From NCBI GenBank assembly GCA_009841225.1, contig VXMF01000013.1, forward strand, positions 1-64,000: DNA of 64,000 nt. The letters are read 5' to 3'. The position numbers were made by a program, and so were the translations under genes. The notes beneath the pieces are model-generated. The model was not told the DNA's origin. It searched no databases and saw only the letters and a list, made by a program, of their open reading frames with translations. Below, piece by piece: positions 44,101-52,013 of this stretch. Position 1 is the stretch's first letter, and each line of letters starts with the position of its first letter. The stretch comes from Terriglobia bacterium. GTDB lineage: Bacteria > Acidobacteriota > Terriglobia > Bryobacterales > UBA6623.

Positions 44101-44498
44101 CGGTAGGCGACTACCTGCTAAGAGGCACAATCGACCTCTTGTTTGAAGAAGGGGGACAGCGCATCCTAGTCGATTACAAGACTGACAATCGACCCGCCTC
44201 GGAACTGGAGGCTTCGGCCAAACAGTACGCCGCCCAACTCCAGCTGTACGCGGCCGGGCTGGCCAAGGCACAAACGCCCGTAGATCGGGCCGTCGTGTTC
44301 TACCTCCGCCACGGAGCGCCGATCGACATCGATGTCAGCGACGGCGGGCTCGAAGGCGCCAAGGGTCTGGTCGAAGAGTTCTTCGCGGCCCAGCGCTCGC
44401 AAGCCTATCCGATGCACGAGGGCGAGCGCTGCCGACATTGCCCGCACTTCAAGCGCGCCTGTCCGGCGCGACCGGACTTGCGGCCCAGCGCTCGCTAG
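41199..44498 (+). CDS. AddA-like helicase-nuclease subunit (UvrD family)
   Basis: A 1099-residue helicase-nuclease. Motifs in order: LTPEQLRAV (Q), AGPGSGKTR (Walker A), LIDEFQDTNP (Walker B), GDINQSIYGFRHAD, LTMHGAKGLEFPVVV and LYVAMTRAEEHLIL. The C-terminal RecB-like nuclease has VDYKTD and QLQLYAAGL. Unlike known AddA proteins, it too has a cysteine quartet: C875, C1078, C1081 and C1088 (X2-X6). The start at 41199 overlaps the AddB-like stop; an earlier start at 40929 would overlap that gene by 270 bases and is rejected. The last codon shares CTAG with convergent transketolase. Confidence 0.87.
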   Translation: MQLTPEQLRAVQSWQRGDICVVAGPGSGKTRVLVERLRWLIVERQVRPERILAITFTEKAALEMHSRLVGENGAASEHRSLFESAQISTIDAFCSRLLRERALEAGVDPGFEMLDAGEADELLAAAIEQALDEAFGKSSAGLEAFLANYAPSAARAAGDETSSIHRDVADLVYRIRSYGCKPFITNPQQHLDALADALRDLSQIQQSEEVARAAAEARLAAAESDPCPAAALKSIAALLQPVQKRGAAKELVSEIKEVLLPACRSAAASAANDPARKWLRRLARRTLARFAAAKRASGRLDFDDALALAADLLASPECPALGFEHILIDEFQDTNPLQVRLVDRLLDAHRDRRPVRFVVGDINQSIYGFRHADQNVFRQYRERVEQRGGDVIRLLDNFRSRPGVLAAVHRLLPGGDSSGVERHRLNAAYQFPGKESACLEVQIVCDAGSESRTQEALRLAHRLLALKSELRVAARQAGGSTRGLRWGDVAILVRTHAAGAVIAGVFRRQGIPCLTSTDRGLFQAPETAELAALLRVVRNPRDEISLAAVLKSPFCGITDAALLRIRLLFENLSEALATDAPNAAGLDSDGARRLERFSQLLARCRADRAAVSPRFLLARSVAECGYRSFLARQDDSDVALARVDQLLDWIARKERQGLASLDAISAALDRALEAQRPEEAAPEGAESSASVQVLTMHGAKGLEFPVVVLAALQSRPPARQPGLLFSEDHGIGARWRQPFEGSPVPDAAFARTSAEIAERERTEAERLLYVAMTRAEEHLILSASYAGAAQRSGWAKTVFDGLGIDPKEAPTEGLEERTIGDGKFLYSKTVGKAPDSQGRADAEALSVPEVLEPLAPAAQADYSAAVTSVSLFAECPRKYFLSRYLGLETDDLGSGRVDDQRDDRGQRRGSANIDPSLFGQQVHEHLAGQLQDPSPAVIALAERFTNHHLGLRAERAGRIDREMAFVFTVGDYLLRGTIDLLFEEGGQRILVDYKTDNRPASELEASAKQYAAQLQLYAAGLAKAQTPVDRAVVFYLRHGAPIDIDVSDGGLEGAKGLVEEFFAAQRSQAYPMHEGERCRHCPHFKRACPARPDLRPSAR

Positions 44499-46357
44499 GC
44501 AAGCATTTCCCGCGCTGCAGCGGCGATGTGGCGCGCCGAGATCCCGAACCGGTCTAGCAGTTCGTCCGGCTTGCCGCTCCGCGCGATGCCCCTGACAGCG
44601 AGCTGACGCACCCGCGCGTCCTCCTCCGCAAGCGCGGCCAAGACCGCCGAGCCGACGCCGCCGTGGGCATAGTGGTCTTCCACCGTGATGATCTTGCCGC
44701 CGCACTCAAGCGCCGCCTGCGCCAAGGTCGCCCGGTCAATCGGCTGCACGCTGAACAGGTCGATCACGCGCGCCTGGATTCCCTCCGCCGCCAACTCGTC
44801 CGCCGCCTTCAATGCCTCGTAGAGGGTTACGCCAGCGCCGACGATTGCGACGCTGTCGGCAGCGCTCGACCTGAGCACCTTGGATCCTCCGACCTCGAAC
44901 ACCTCGTCCGGTCCGTACAGGATCTCGGTCTTGGGGCGGCTGGTGCGGACGTACACGGGCCCGTCGATTCCGGCAGCCAGCTCGATCGCCCGCCAGGCGC
45001 TGGTCGCGTCGCTGGGATAGAAGACCGTGTAATTCGGCTCGGCGCAGGCCATCGCCAAGTCTTCCAATCCCATCTGCGAGGCGCCATCCTCGCCGATCGA
45101 GACCCCGGCGTGCGTCCCCACCAGCTTGATATTGGTCGAGCTGATGGCTGCCAGACGCATGAAGTCGTACCCGCGAGCCAAGAAGCAGGCGAAGCTTGAG
45201 GCGAACGGGATCTTGCCGCGACAGGCCAGTCCCATCGCTACCCCGACCAAGTTCTGCTCGGCGATATAGCACTGCAACAGCCGGCCCGGATCTACCTTGC
45301 CGATGTCCGTGGTGAAGGTAGAGTTGCCGACATCGCCGTCGACGCCGACGACGCGCGAATCGGCGCGGGCGAGCGCCTCCAAAGCCGCTCCGTAGGCTTG
45401 GCGCGTCGCGACCACCGGGCCGCCCGGCCGGTACGGCGGCGCCTCGACCTGGGCCGGCTCCGCACGCCGGCCATTACCGGGCGGCGGCAGGTTCGGAGTC
45501 CATTCGAACCTCGTGCCGGTGAGCTGGGCCTGGAGCGACTCCAGCGTCTCGTCCGCAAGCTCGCCCTTGGGAATCGGCTTGCCGTGCCAGCCGTCCTTGT
45601 CCTCGGCGCAGGGGATGCCGCGCCCCTTGTAGGTCTTGGCCAGGATGACTGTCGGCTGGCCGACAGACTCGCGCGCCTTGGCATAGGCCTCGATCAGCGC
45701 CTGAATGTCGTGGCCGTCCACGACCAGGGTTTCCCAGCCGAACGCTTCCCAGCGGGTTCGGTAGGCTTCCATGTCGTGCTGCAGCATGGTGGGCGCGCTC
45801 TGTCCCAGCCGGTTCACGTCCACGGTGGCGATCAGATTGCCAAGTCCGTCATTGGCAGCCATCGACGCCGCTTCCCAGACCGACCCTTCGGCGACCTCTC
45901 CGTCTCCCAGCAGGACCCAGATGCGGCGGTCGTTGCCATCCAACCGGCAGGCGTGGGCCATGCCCACCCCCACGCTCAGGCCCTGCCCGAGGGACCCGGT
46001 GGCCACGTCGACAAACGGCAGCGTTGTCGGCGGATGGCCCTCGAGGTCGGAATCGATGCGGCGCAGGTTGAGCAGCTCATCCTCGGCGATGTACCCGACT
46101 TCCGACCACGCCGCGTAGAGCACCGGAGCGGCATGGCCTTTAGAAAGGATGAAGACGTCGTTCTCCTCGCTGGCCGGATCGCGCGGGTCATAGCGCATCG
46201 CGTCGAAGAACAGCGCGGTCATGATCTCGGCCGCGGAGGCACAGGTGGTCGGATGCCCGCTGCCAGCCTCCGTGGTCGACCGCACCGAGTGGATCCTCAT
46301 CCTCGTGGCCTTGTCTTTCAGACCGTCGAGCGCGTTGGCTGCAAGTGCGATGGACAT
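44495..46357 (-). CDS. tkt: Transketolase
   Basis: A 620-residue transketolase (EC 2.2.1.1), with thiamine-diphosphate site GDGEVAEGSVWEA..NDGLGNLIATVDVN, the N-terminal SGHPTTCASAAEI and the C-terminal pyrimidine-binding YIAEQNLVGVAMGLA. The length and the absence of some bacterial insertions place it nearer the short, animal-like transketolase group than the E. coli type. Role: pentose phosphate pathway exchange of two-carbon units. ATG 46357 is chosen; a longer frame to 46519 has no family similarity. Convergent with the AddA-like gene. Confidence 0.92.
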   Translation of the reverse strand: MSIALAANALDGLKDKATRMRIHSVRSTTEAGSGHPTTCASAAEIMTALFFDAMRYDPRDPASEENDVFILSKGHAAPVLYAAWSEVGYIAEDELLNLRRIDSDLEGHPPTTLPFVDVATGSLGQGLSVGVGMAHACRLDGNDRRIWVLLGDGEVAEGSVWEAASMAANDGLGNLIATVDVNRLGQSAPTMLQHDMEAYRTRWEAFGWETLVVDGHDIQALIEAYAKARESVGQPTVILAKTYKGRGIPCAEDKDGWHGKPIPKGELADETLESLQAQLTGTRFEWTPNLPPPGNGRRAEPAQVEAPPYRPGGPVVATRQAYGAALEALARADSRVVGVDGDVGNSTFTTDIGKVDPGRLLQCYIAEQNLVGVAMGLACRGKIPFASSFACFLARGYDFMRLAAISSTNIKLVGTHAGVSIGEDGASQMGLEDLAMACAEPNYTVFYPSDATSAWRAIELAAGIDGPVYVRTSRPKTEILYGPDEVFEVGGSKVLRSSAADSVAIVGAGVTLYEALKAADELAAEGIQARVIDLFSVQPIDRATLAQAALECGGKIITVEDHYAHGGVGSAVLAALAEEDARVRQLAVRGIARSGKPDELLDRFGISARHIAAAAREMLA

Positions 46358-46582
46358 GGGATTGGCTGAAACCTCTAGAAGGGAACGCGCAGCGCCGGTT
46401 GGCAACCGCCCGCATTGCCCGGCGGGACGCGCCCCACTGCTCGAAAACTGGCACGGCCGGAACGCGACCGAGCGGCCCCGGCGGCCGTGCTTCCATGATA
46501 ACTTGCAGGGCGCCCACACCGCCGCAGCGCGGCGAGCCCGCTGGCGCTCCGGGCGCGAGGCCGGATCGCTTAGCGCAGAATA

Positions 46583-47698
46583 ATGGATAGGCGAAGCGGG
46601 ATGAGAGTTTCCAGCCAGATTGCGGAGTTCGACTCCATCGAACTCGATTGCGGTCAGACCCTTGCGCCTGTTTCCGTCGCCTACGAGACGTATGGCGAGC
46701 TGAACGAGCGGCGCTCAAACGCGATCCTGATCCTGCACGCCTTCTCCGGGGACGCCCATGCCGCCGGCAACGGCGCCGATGGCAAGCAGCGCGGCTGGTG
46801 GGACAACATGATCGGGCCCGGCAAGGCCTTCGACACAAATCGCTATTTCGTCGTGTCATCGAACGTCCTGGGCGGATGCGCAGGCACGACGGGGCCGAGT
46901 TCGACCAACCCCGCCACCGGCAAGCCGTACGGCTCGCTGTTCCCCCACGTGTCCATTGCGGACATGGTGCGGCTGCAGAAGCAGCTGACGGACTCGTTGG
47001 GCATTCGCAAGCTCCTGTGCGTCTCCGGCGGCTCGATGGGGGGCATGCAGGCCCTGCAGTGGGCCGCATCCTACCCGGACGCGGTGGCATCGGTGATCCC
47101 GATCGCCAGCACGCACCGCCACTCGGCCCAGCAGATCGCCTTCAACGAGGTGGGCCGCCAGGCCATCCTGGCCGATCCCGATTTCTGCCACGGCGACTAC
47201 TACGGAGGCACCTATCCCGAACGGGGCCTGGCCGTGGCGCGCATGGTCGGCCACATCACCTACATGAGCGACGACTCGATGCACGAGAAGTTCGGGAGGA
47301 GGAGGAGGTTGGCCGCAGACGAAAGCGATACGTTCGAGGTGGAAAGCTACCTGCGCTACCGGGGCGGCCAGTTCGTCAGCCGGTTCGATGCCAATTCGTA
47401 CATCGTCATCACGAGGGCGATGGACACCTTTGACCTCACCGCCGAGCGCGACTCGCTGGAAGACTGCTTAGCGCAAGGAGACACGCGTTTCCTAGTGCTG
47501 AGCTTTACCTCGGACTGGCTCTATCCGAGCTACCAATCCCAGGAGATCACCCGGGCGCTGCGCTCCCGCAACCGAGATGTGGCGTACGTCGAGCTTCAGT
47601 CCAACTACGGCCACGACGCCTTCCTGCTGGAAGCCGACGGACAGACCCCGCTGATCAAGGGGTTCCTGGAGAACACCCTTCAGCGCCTGGCGGGCTGA
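46583..47698 (+). CDS. metX: Homoserine O-acyltransferase (MetX)
   Basis: A 371-residue alpha/beta-hydrolase-fold acyltransferase of methionine synthesis. The nucleophile elbow [14 protein letters not shown] (Asp) and YGHDAFL (His) form the triad. Whether it uses acetyl-CoA or succinyl-CoA cannot be told by eye, so the product is O-acetyl- or O-succinyl-homoserine. A run of four AGG codons (47297-47308) expands KFGR to KFGRRRR. ATG 46583 or ATG 46601 could be the start; neither has a strong ribosome site. No metW gene is adjacent. Its 3' end overlaps tsaB by 19 bases. Confidence 0.93.
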   Translation: MDRRSGMRVSSQIAEFDSIELDCGQTLAPVSVAYETYGELNERRSNAILILHAFSGDAHAAGNGADGKQRGWWDNMIGPGKAFDTNRYFVVSSNVLGGCAGTTGPSSTNPATGKPYGSLFPHVSIADMVRLQKQLTDSLGIRKLLCVSGGSMGGMQALQWAASYPDAVASVIPIASTHRHSAQQIAFNEVGRQAILADPDFCHGDYYGGTYPERGLAVARMVGHITYMSDDSMHEKFGRRRRLAADESDTFEVESYLRYRGGQFVSRFDANSYIVITRAMDTFDLTAERDSLEDCLAQGDTRFLVLSFTSDWLYPSYQSQEITRALRSRNRDVAYVELQSNYGHDAFLLEADGQTPLIKGFLENTLQRLAG

Positions 47699-48363
47699 GG
47701 TTGGCTCGGCAGCCGCGCGTTGGGTCGCCGGATATAGTTCGCCTCGACTTCCTCGGGCTTGCAGGCCCGGCCAGCGGCGACATCCCCAGCGGCCACGCGA
47801 GCCACCGCAGCGGCGAGCGCGGCGGGAGCGGCCTGCCGCGCCGCGTCGCCCGCTGCCGCTAACGCGCCATCACCCTCGAACAAGTCCTGCTCGTTGCAGA
47901 CCAGCGTGGCCCCCAGCGACTCCAGCTCGGGCTGCAGCTCGGTCCACTGGCAGTACGAGTCGGGCCGGATCGCCTCGCCATCGGCCGCGTAGAATCCCGC
48001 GAACAGCCCTCCCCGACGGGCATCCAGGACGGGCACGCGAACGCCGGCGCCCCGCGCCATCGATGCCAGCGCCCGCAAGTTGGAAACGCCAACCAACGGC
48101 TTGCGATTCGTCTCGGCCAGCGCCTTGGCCGCCACCAGGCCGACGCGGATGCCGGTGAAAGATCCCGGACCGGTCGCGGCGGCGTAGCAGTCCAAGTCTC
48201 GCAGTGCCACAGACCGCTCGGCCAGCAGGCGCTCGATGGCTTGGAACAGCGTTTCGCCGAATCCCGGACCCTTGCCCAGCGAAGCCTCACCGACTACGGC
48301 GCCGCCGCACAGCAGAGCGATGCTGCCCTCGTGCCGGGCCGTGTCGATCGCGAGCAGGTTCAT
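47680..48363 (-). CDS. tsaB: tRNA threonylcarbamoyladenosine biosynthesis protein TsaB
   Basis: A 227-residue ASKHA-fold protein, partner of TsaD in making t6A37 of tRNA. The N terminus [17 protein letters not shown] and the segment [20 protein letters not shown] are diagnostic. The C-terminal part is acidic and variable, as usual. ATG 48363 lies 7 bases after the topA stop, so it is the second gene of a topA-tsaB unit. It is convergent with metX and overlaps it by 19 bases at the stop. Confidence 0.9.
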   Translation of the reverse strand: MNLLAIDTARHEGSIALLCGGAVVGEASLGKGPGFGETLFQAIERLLAERSVALRDLDCYAAATGPGSFTGIRVGLVAAKALAETNRKPLVGVSNLRALASMARGAGVRVPVLDARRGGLFAGFYAADGEAIRPDSYCQWTELQPELESLGATLVCNEQDLFEGDGALAAAGDAARQAAPAALAAAVARVAAGDVAAGRACKPEEVEANYIRRPNARLPSQPQPARR

Positions 48364-48370
48364 CGGGCGG

Positions 48371-51001
48371 TCACGACCGCTTGACACGCGCGCGCCGCCT
48401 CGACCCTCCGCCCTCCGCAATGCGGGCCGCCCGCGCCCGCAGCAGCTCGACGGCCTGATCGACCGTCACGCTTTCGGGGTCCGTGCCTTGTGGCAGTGAA
48501 GCGTTGACGTCGCCGTCGGTCACGTAGGGGCCGTAACGCCCCACCATCACCTTCAGCTCCGCATCCGTCTCGGGGTGCTGTCCGAGCGCCATCAGTAGCT
48601 CGGTGCGAGCGGCCCGCCGACCCGCGGACTTCTGCTGGCTGAGCAGATCGAGGGCTTGCTCCAAGCTGATGTCGAGCGGGCTGATATCCGCCGGTATCGA
48701 GCGGACCTCCTGATCGCAGCGTACGAAAGGACCGTAGCGTCCATTCGCAGCCACGACTGAGTGGCCGTTCTCTGGGTGGTTGCCCAGCTCTCGCGGCAAG
48801 GAAAGCAGCTTCAGGGCCACTTCGATATCGACGGACTCCGGCGACATGCCGCGCAGCAGCGAGGCGCGCTTGGAACCGTTCTCGCCCTCGGCTTCGCCGA
48901 GCTGCACGAAGGGGCCGTAGCGGCCCTGCTTGAGGTAGACCGGCAGATTCGACTGCGGATCGACTCCGAGCGCCGCCAGCCCCTTGCCGGCGAGTTCGAG
49001 CAGTTCGGTGGCCTTGGCCAGATCCAATTCGTCCGGCGAGAGCTCTTCGGGCACGCTGCAGCGGGCGGTTCCATCGGAGAGGAAGGGGCCGTAGCGGCCG
49101 ATCCGGACTTCCACCGACGTCCCGTCTTCGCGCTTGCCGACCAGCAGCGTGCACACCTTGCGAGGGTCGATGTCGGCCTCGCCGTCCTTGATCAGCGTCC
49201 TGAGGCCCGTGTACCCGTTACCGAAGTAGAAGCTCCTGAGGTACTCCAAGCGCCCCAGCTCGCCCCTCGCGATCGCGTCGAGCTGGTCTTCGAGCTTAGC
49301 GGTGAACTCGTAATCGGTGAGGCGCGTGAAGTGCGTCTCGAGCAAGCTCACCACCGCCATGGCAGTGAACGTCGGCACCAGCACGGTTCCGCGCCTAGAC
49401 GCGTATGCGCGCGACTGCACCAAATCCACGATCGTCGCCCACGTGCTCGGGCGCCCGATTCCCAACCGCTCCAACTCGCGGATCAGGCTCCCCTCCGTGA
49501 AGCGCTGCGGCGGCTGCGTGTGGCGCTCGGATGCCTCGACGGACTCGAGCGTCACGCCATCGCCCGCCGAAAGCCTCGGCAGCAGGCGCTCCTTCGCATC
49601 GACAGGAGAATCTCCGGGCACCGCCTCGGCCGAATAGGCCTTGAGGAACCCGGCAAACTCGATCGTCTTCCCCACAGCTCGAAACCGGGCTTCGCCGGCA
49701 TCGAGCAGCACCGTCGAGTTCGTGCCGCGAGCGTTGGGCATCTGGCTCGCCAGCGTACGCCGCCAGATCATTTCGTAGAGCTTGGCGGCCTCAGCGCCAA
49801 GCCGCTTGCGCACTTCGTCAATGGCCCGGAACTGGCCGCCAGCTGGGCGGATCGCCTCGTGGGCCTCTTGGACGTTCTTGACCTTGTTGCGGTAGTAGCG
49901 AACGTCTTCCGAAAGGAACTCCCGGCCGAACCGCTCCACGATCAGGTTGCGGGCGGCCGTCTTAGCCTCGTCCGAGAGCACGGTGGAATCCGTGCGCATG
50001 TAGGTGATGAAACCGTTCTCGTACAGTTGCTGCGCGAGCCGCATCGTGTGCCGCGCTTGGAAGCGAAGCTTGCTGTTGGCTTCCTGCTGGAGAGTACTGG
50101 TGACATAGGGCGGCTGCGGCGAAGCCGAGAACGCCTTCTCCTCGACCGACACGACTGCCGGGGACGAAGCCCGCACAGCCTCTTCGACCTCTCGGGCGCG
50201 CTCGCCGCCAAGTTGCAGAAGCCGGCGCGAAGAACCTTCGGCGCTCGCCTTGAGCGAACCCGTGTCTGGATCGAAGTCCTTGCCCGCCGCCACGCGCGCG
50301 CCCGCCAACTCCACGAGATCGGCCTCGAACACTCCGCCGTCCTTGGCGAAGCGGGCCTTCAGTCCCCAGAAACTGGACTTGGTGAAGCGCTGGCGGGCTC
50401 GCTCGCGCTCCACCATGAGCCGCACCGCCACGCTCTGCACGCGCCCGGCACTGAGCTTGGGGATCATTTTCTTCCACAGCAGCGGGCTGACGCCGTAGCC
50501 GAACAGCCGGTCCACGATCCGGCGCGTTTCCTGGGCTCGCACCAAGTCTTGGTTGATCTCTCTCGGCGACTCTAGCGCCTTGCGTATGGCAGTCTTGGTG
50601 ATCTCGTGAAATACCAGCCGCTTGTACGGAACCACAGACCCGAGCACGTCATGCAGGTGCCAGCTTATGGACTCTCCCTCGCGATCTTCGTCAGTGGCGA
50701 AATAGATGAGGTCGGCCTTCCTGACAGCCGCCTTCATCTCCTTGACCAAGTCCTTCTTGCCTTTGGGAATCACATAGACCGGCTCGAACTCTCCCTCCAC
50801 GTTGACGCCGAGGCGGCCCCACGACTCCTTCTTGTACTTGGACGGAACCTCGGTCGCGCTGTTCGGCAGGTCACGGACGTGTCCGACCGACGCCTTGACC
50901 ACGAAGCCCTTGGGCAAGAACTTCGCGATCGTGCGGGCCTTGGTGGGCGACTCGACGATCACGAGGACGCGCGATTCGCCCGAATTGGAAGAAGCGGCCA
51001 T
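48371..51001 (-). CDS. topA: DNA topoisomerase I
   Basis: An 876-residue type IA topoisomerase that relaxes negative supercoils (EC 5.6.2.1). Toprim domain: VLVIVESPTKARTIAKFL and ATDEDREGE. Active-site tyrosine in FITYMRTDS. The C-terminal third carries four topoisomerase C-terminal repeats marked by GRYGPF/GRYGPY instead of zinc fingers, and ends in a basic tail (RRRARVKRS). It begins with ATG 51001, very close to an extended -10 element. The downstream tsaB gene follows after 7 bases. Confidence 0.94.
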   Translation of the reverse strand: MAASSNSGESRVLVIVESPTKARTIAKFLPKGFVVKASVGHVRDLPNSATEVPSKYKKESWGRLGVNVEGEFEPVYVIPKGKKDLVKEMKAAVRKADLIYFATDEDREGESISWHLHDVLGSVVPYKRLVFHEITKTAIRKALESPREINQDLVRAQETRRIVDRLFGYGVSPLLWKKMIPKLSAGRVQSVAVRLMVERERARQRFTKSSFWGLKARFAKDGGVFEADLVELAGARVAAGKDFDPDTGSLKASAEGSSRRLLQLGGERAREVEEAVRASSPAVVSVEEKAFSASPQPPYVTSTLQQEANSKLRFQARHTMRLAQQLYENGFITYMRTDSTVLSDEAKTAARNLIVERFGREFLSEDVRYYRNKVKNVQEAHEAIRPAGGQFRAIDEVRKRLGAEAAKLYEMIWRRTLASQMPNARGTNSTVLLDAGEARFRAVGKTIEFAGFLKAYSAEAVPGDSPVDAKERLLPRLSAGDGVTLESVEASERHTQPPQRFTEGSLIRELERLGIGRPSTWATIVDLVQSRAYASRRGTVLVPTFTAMAVVSLLETHFTRLTDYEFTAKLEDQLDAIARGELGRLEYLRSFYFGNGYTGLRTLIKDGEADIDPRKVCTLLVGKREDGTSVEVRIGRYGPFLSDGTARCSVPEELSPDELDLAKATELLELAGKGLAALGVDPQSNLPVYLKQGRYGPFVQLGEAEGENGSKRASLLRGMSPESVDIEVALKLLSLPRELGNHPENGHSVVAANGRYGPFVRCDQEVRSIPADISPLDISLEQALDLLSQQKSAGRRAARTELLMALGQHPETDAELKVMVGRYGPYVTDGDVNASLPQGTDPESVTVDQAVELLRARAARIAEGGGSRRRARVKRS

Positions 51002-51013
51002 ATTGCTCTATTC

Positions 51014-51022
51014 TCTATAGCA
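51014..51022 (-). promoter_or_regulatory. Extended -10 element of topA-tsaB
   Basis: Reverse strand TGCTATAGA (TG, one base, TATAGA). The hexamer ends 12 bases before the topA ATG, giving a leader of about six bases. Confidence 0.4.
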
Positions 51023-51080
51023 CCAATGCGGGCACTGGGCGGAACGCAACTGGTTGCGGGCGGAGCGAGCTACCTACCGA

Positions 51081-51677
51081 TCACTGGTGGCTGCCCACTC
51101 GGTAGACATAGATCGGATGGGCTGCGCCACTCACCGGAACGGTAACGGTCTTGGAAGGATTCCAGCCGGGAATCTCCCACATGTAGCAAGCGACGCGCGT
51201 GCCGGGACGCAATTCCTCGAGAAGCTTGGGGCGCAGCTGCCGCTGGGCGGACGTGATCAGGAATAGCGTCACGACCGTCGCCGGACTCAGGTCGGCATCG
51301 AAGAAGTCGCCCTCGCGTACCTCGACCCGGTCCTGGACGCCGGCGGCGCTGATCGCGGAGCGCGCCTCTTCGACCAAGGCAGGATCGATCTCGTAGCCAA
51401 CGCCGCGGGCCCCGCGGCTCTTGGCGGCGCGCAGCAGGATCCTGCCGTCGCCGGATCCGAGATCGTAGACCACGTCGTCCTCGGAGACTTCGACCACTTC
51501 CATGATGCGGTCCACGACATGCCAAGGCATGGGCACGTACGGCGCGACGCTGCGCTGATCCACGAGCGGCACTCGAACGCGGGGCTGCGCGCCAAGGCTG
51601 GCGCAGAACGACAGCGCGATGCCGGCCACGGCCAATGGCGCGGCGGCGGAGAGCGCTGCTCGTGGTGCGAAGCCCAT
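51081..51677 (-). CDS. Class I SAM-dependent methyltransferase with signal peptide
   Basis: A 198-residue methyltransferase. The Rossmann motif I is VYDLGSGDGRI, the acidic motif II residue is in GYEIDP, and the preceding YVPMPWHVVDRIMEV block is common in a Planctomycete/Acidobacteria subfamily. Unusually it starts with a Sec-type signal (ALSAAAPLAVAGIALSFCASLGAQ). The substrate is unknown. The start at ATG 51677 fits the signal; an upstream ATG at 51710 adds 11 residues. Not adjacent to genes that clarify its role. Confidence 0.78.
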   Translation of the reverse strand: MGFAPRAALSAAAPLAVAGIALSFCASLGAQPRVRVPLVDQRSVAPYVPMPWHVVDRIMEVVEVSEDDVVYDLGSGDGRILLRAAKSRGARGVGYEIDPALVEEARSAISAAGVQDRVEVREGDFFDADLSPATVVTLFLITSAQRQLRPKLLEELRPGTRVACYMWEIPGWNPSKTVTVPVSGAAHPIYVYRVGSHQ

Positions 51678-51701
51678 CGCGGAACCAGCTGGCGTTGCTG
51701 T

Positions 51702-51730
51702 TTGCAACAACGCCTCTCAGTTACTATAGC
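51702..51730 (+). promoter_or_regulatory. Sigma-70-type promoter candidate
   Basis: TTGCAA (51702-51707), 17 bases, TATAGC (51725-51730): the best spaced -35/-10 pair seen in the window. It points right, toward the small frame at 51834 and the cytochrome gene at 52014. Confidence 0.5.
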
Positions 51731-51833
51731 GCCGGCCCGGCCCGGCTGAACCCGATTGCGGCCTCCATCGGACCGCAATTTTGCCGAACCTTGACGTCGC
51801 GGCAAAAAAATTCTCGCTGGGTGAATCCAAACG

Positions 51834-51980
51834 ATGCCGTCCTACGTCCAATGCACCGCATGCCCGACAAGGACACTGCGGGGCTACAAACGCAACGGGT
51901 GGCGCAGGCGCGAGAAAAACTACGCGTTTCGCCCCCAAAAGGGCATGGATTTGCGGGATGTGGCCCATCACTTCGCGTAG
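51834..51980 (+). CDS. Possible small cysteine-containing protein
   Basis: A 48-codon frame starting MPSYVQCTACPTRTLRGY and ending DVAHHFA. It has one CxxC pair and many Arg and Lys residues, a pattern of small zinc-ribbon proteins, but only two cysteines are visible. A promoter candidate lies 104 bases upstream. No ribosome site is strong. It is the main content of the 336-base gap between the methyltransferase and cytochrome genes. Confidence 0.3.
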   Translation: MPSYVQCTACPTRTLRGYKRNGWRRREKNYAFRPQKGMDLRDVAHHFA

Positions 51981-52013
51981 CGATCTGTTAACATTCTTGA
52001 GGGTACGAGAACA

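Noticed and set aside
48761..50575. A 604-codon open frame on the forward strand
   Set aside because: Antisense to topA, no recognisable domain, and topA is unmistakable on the other strand.
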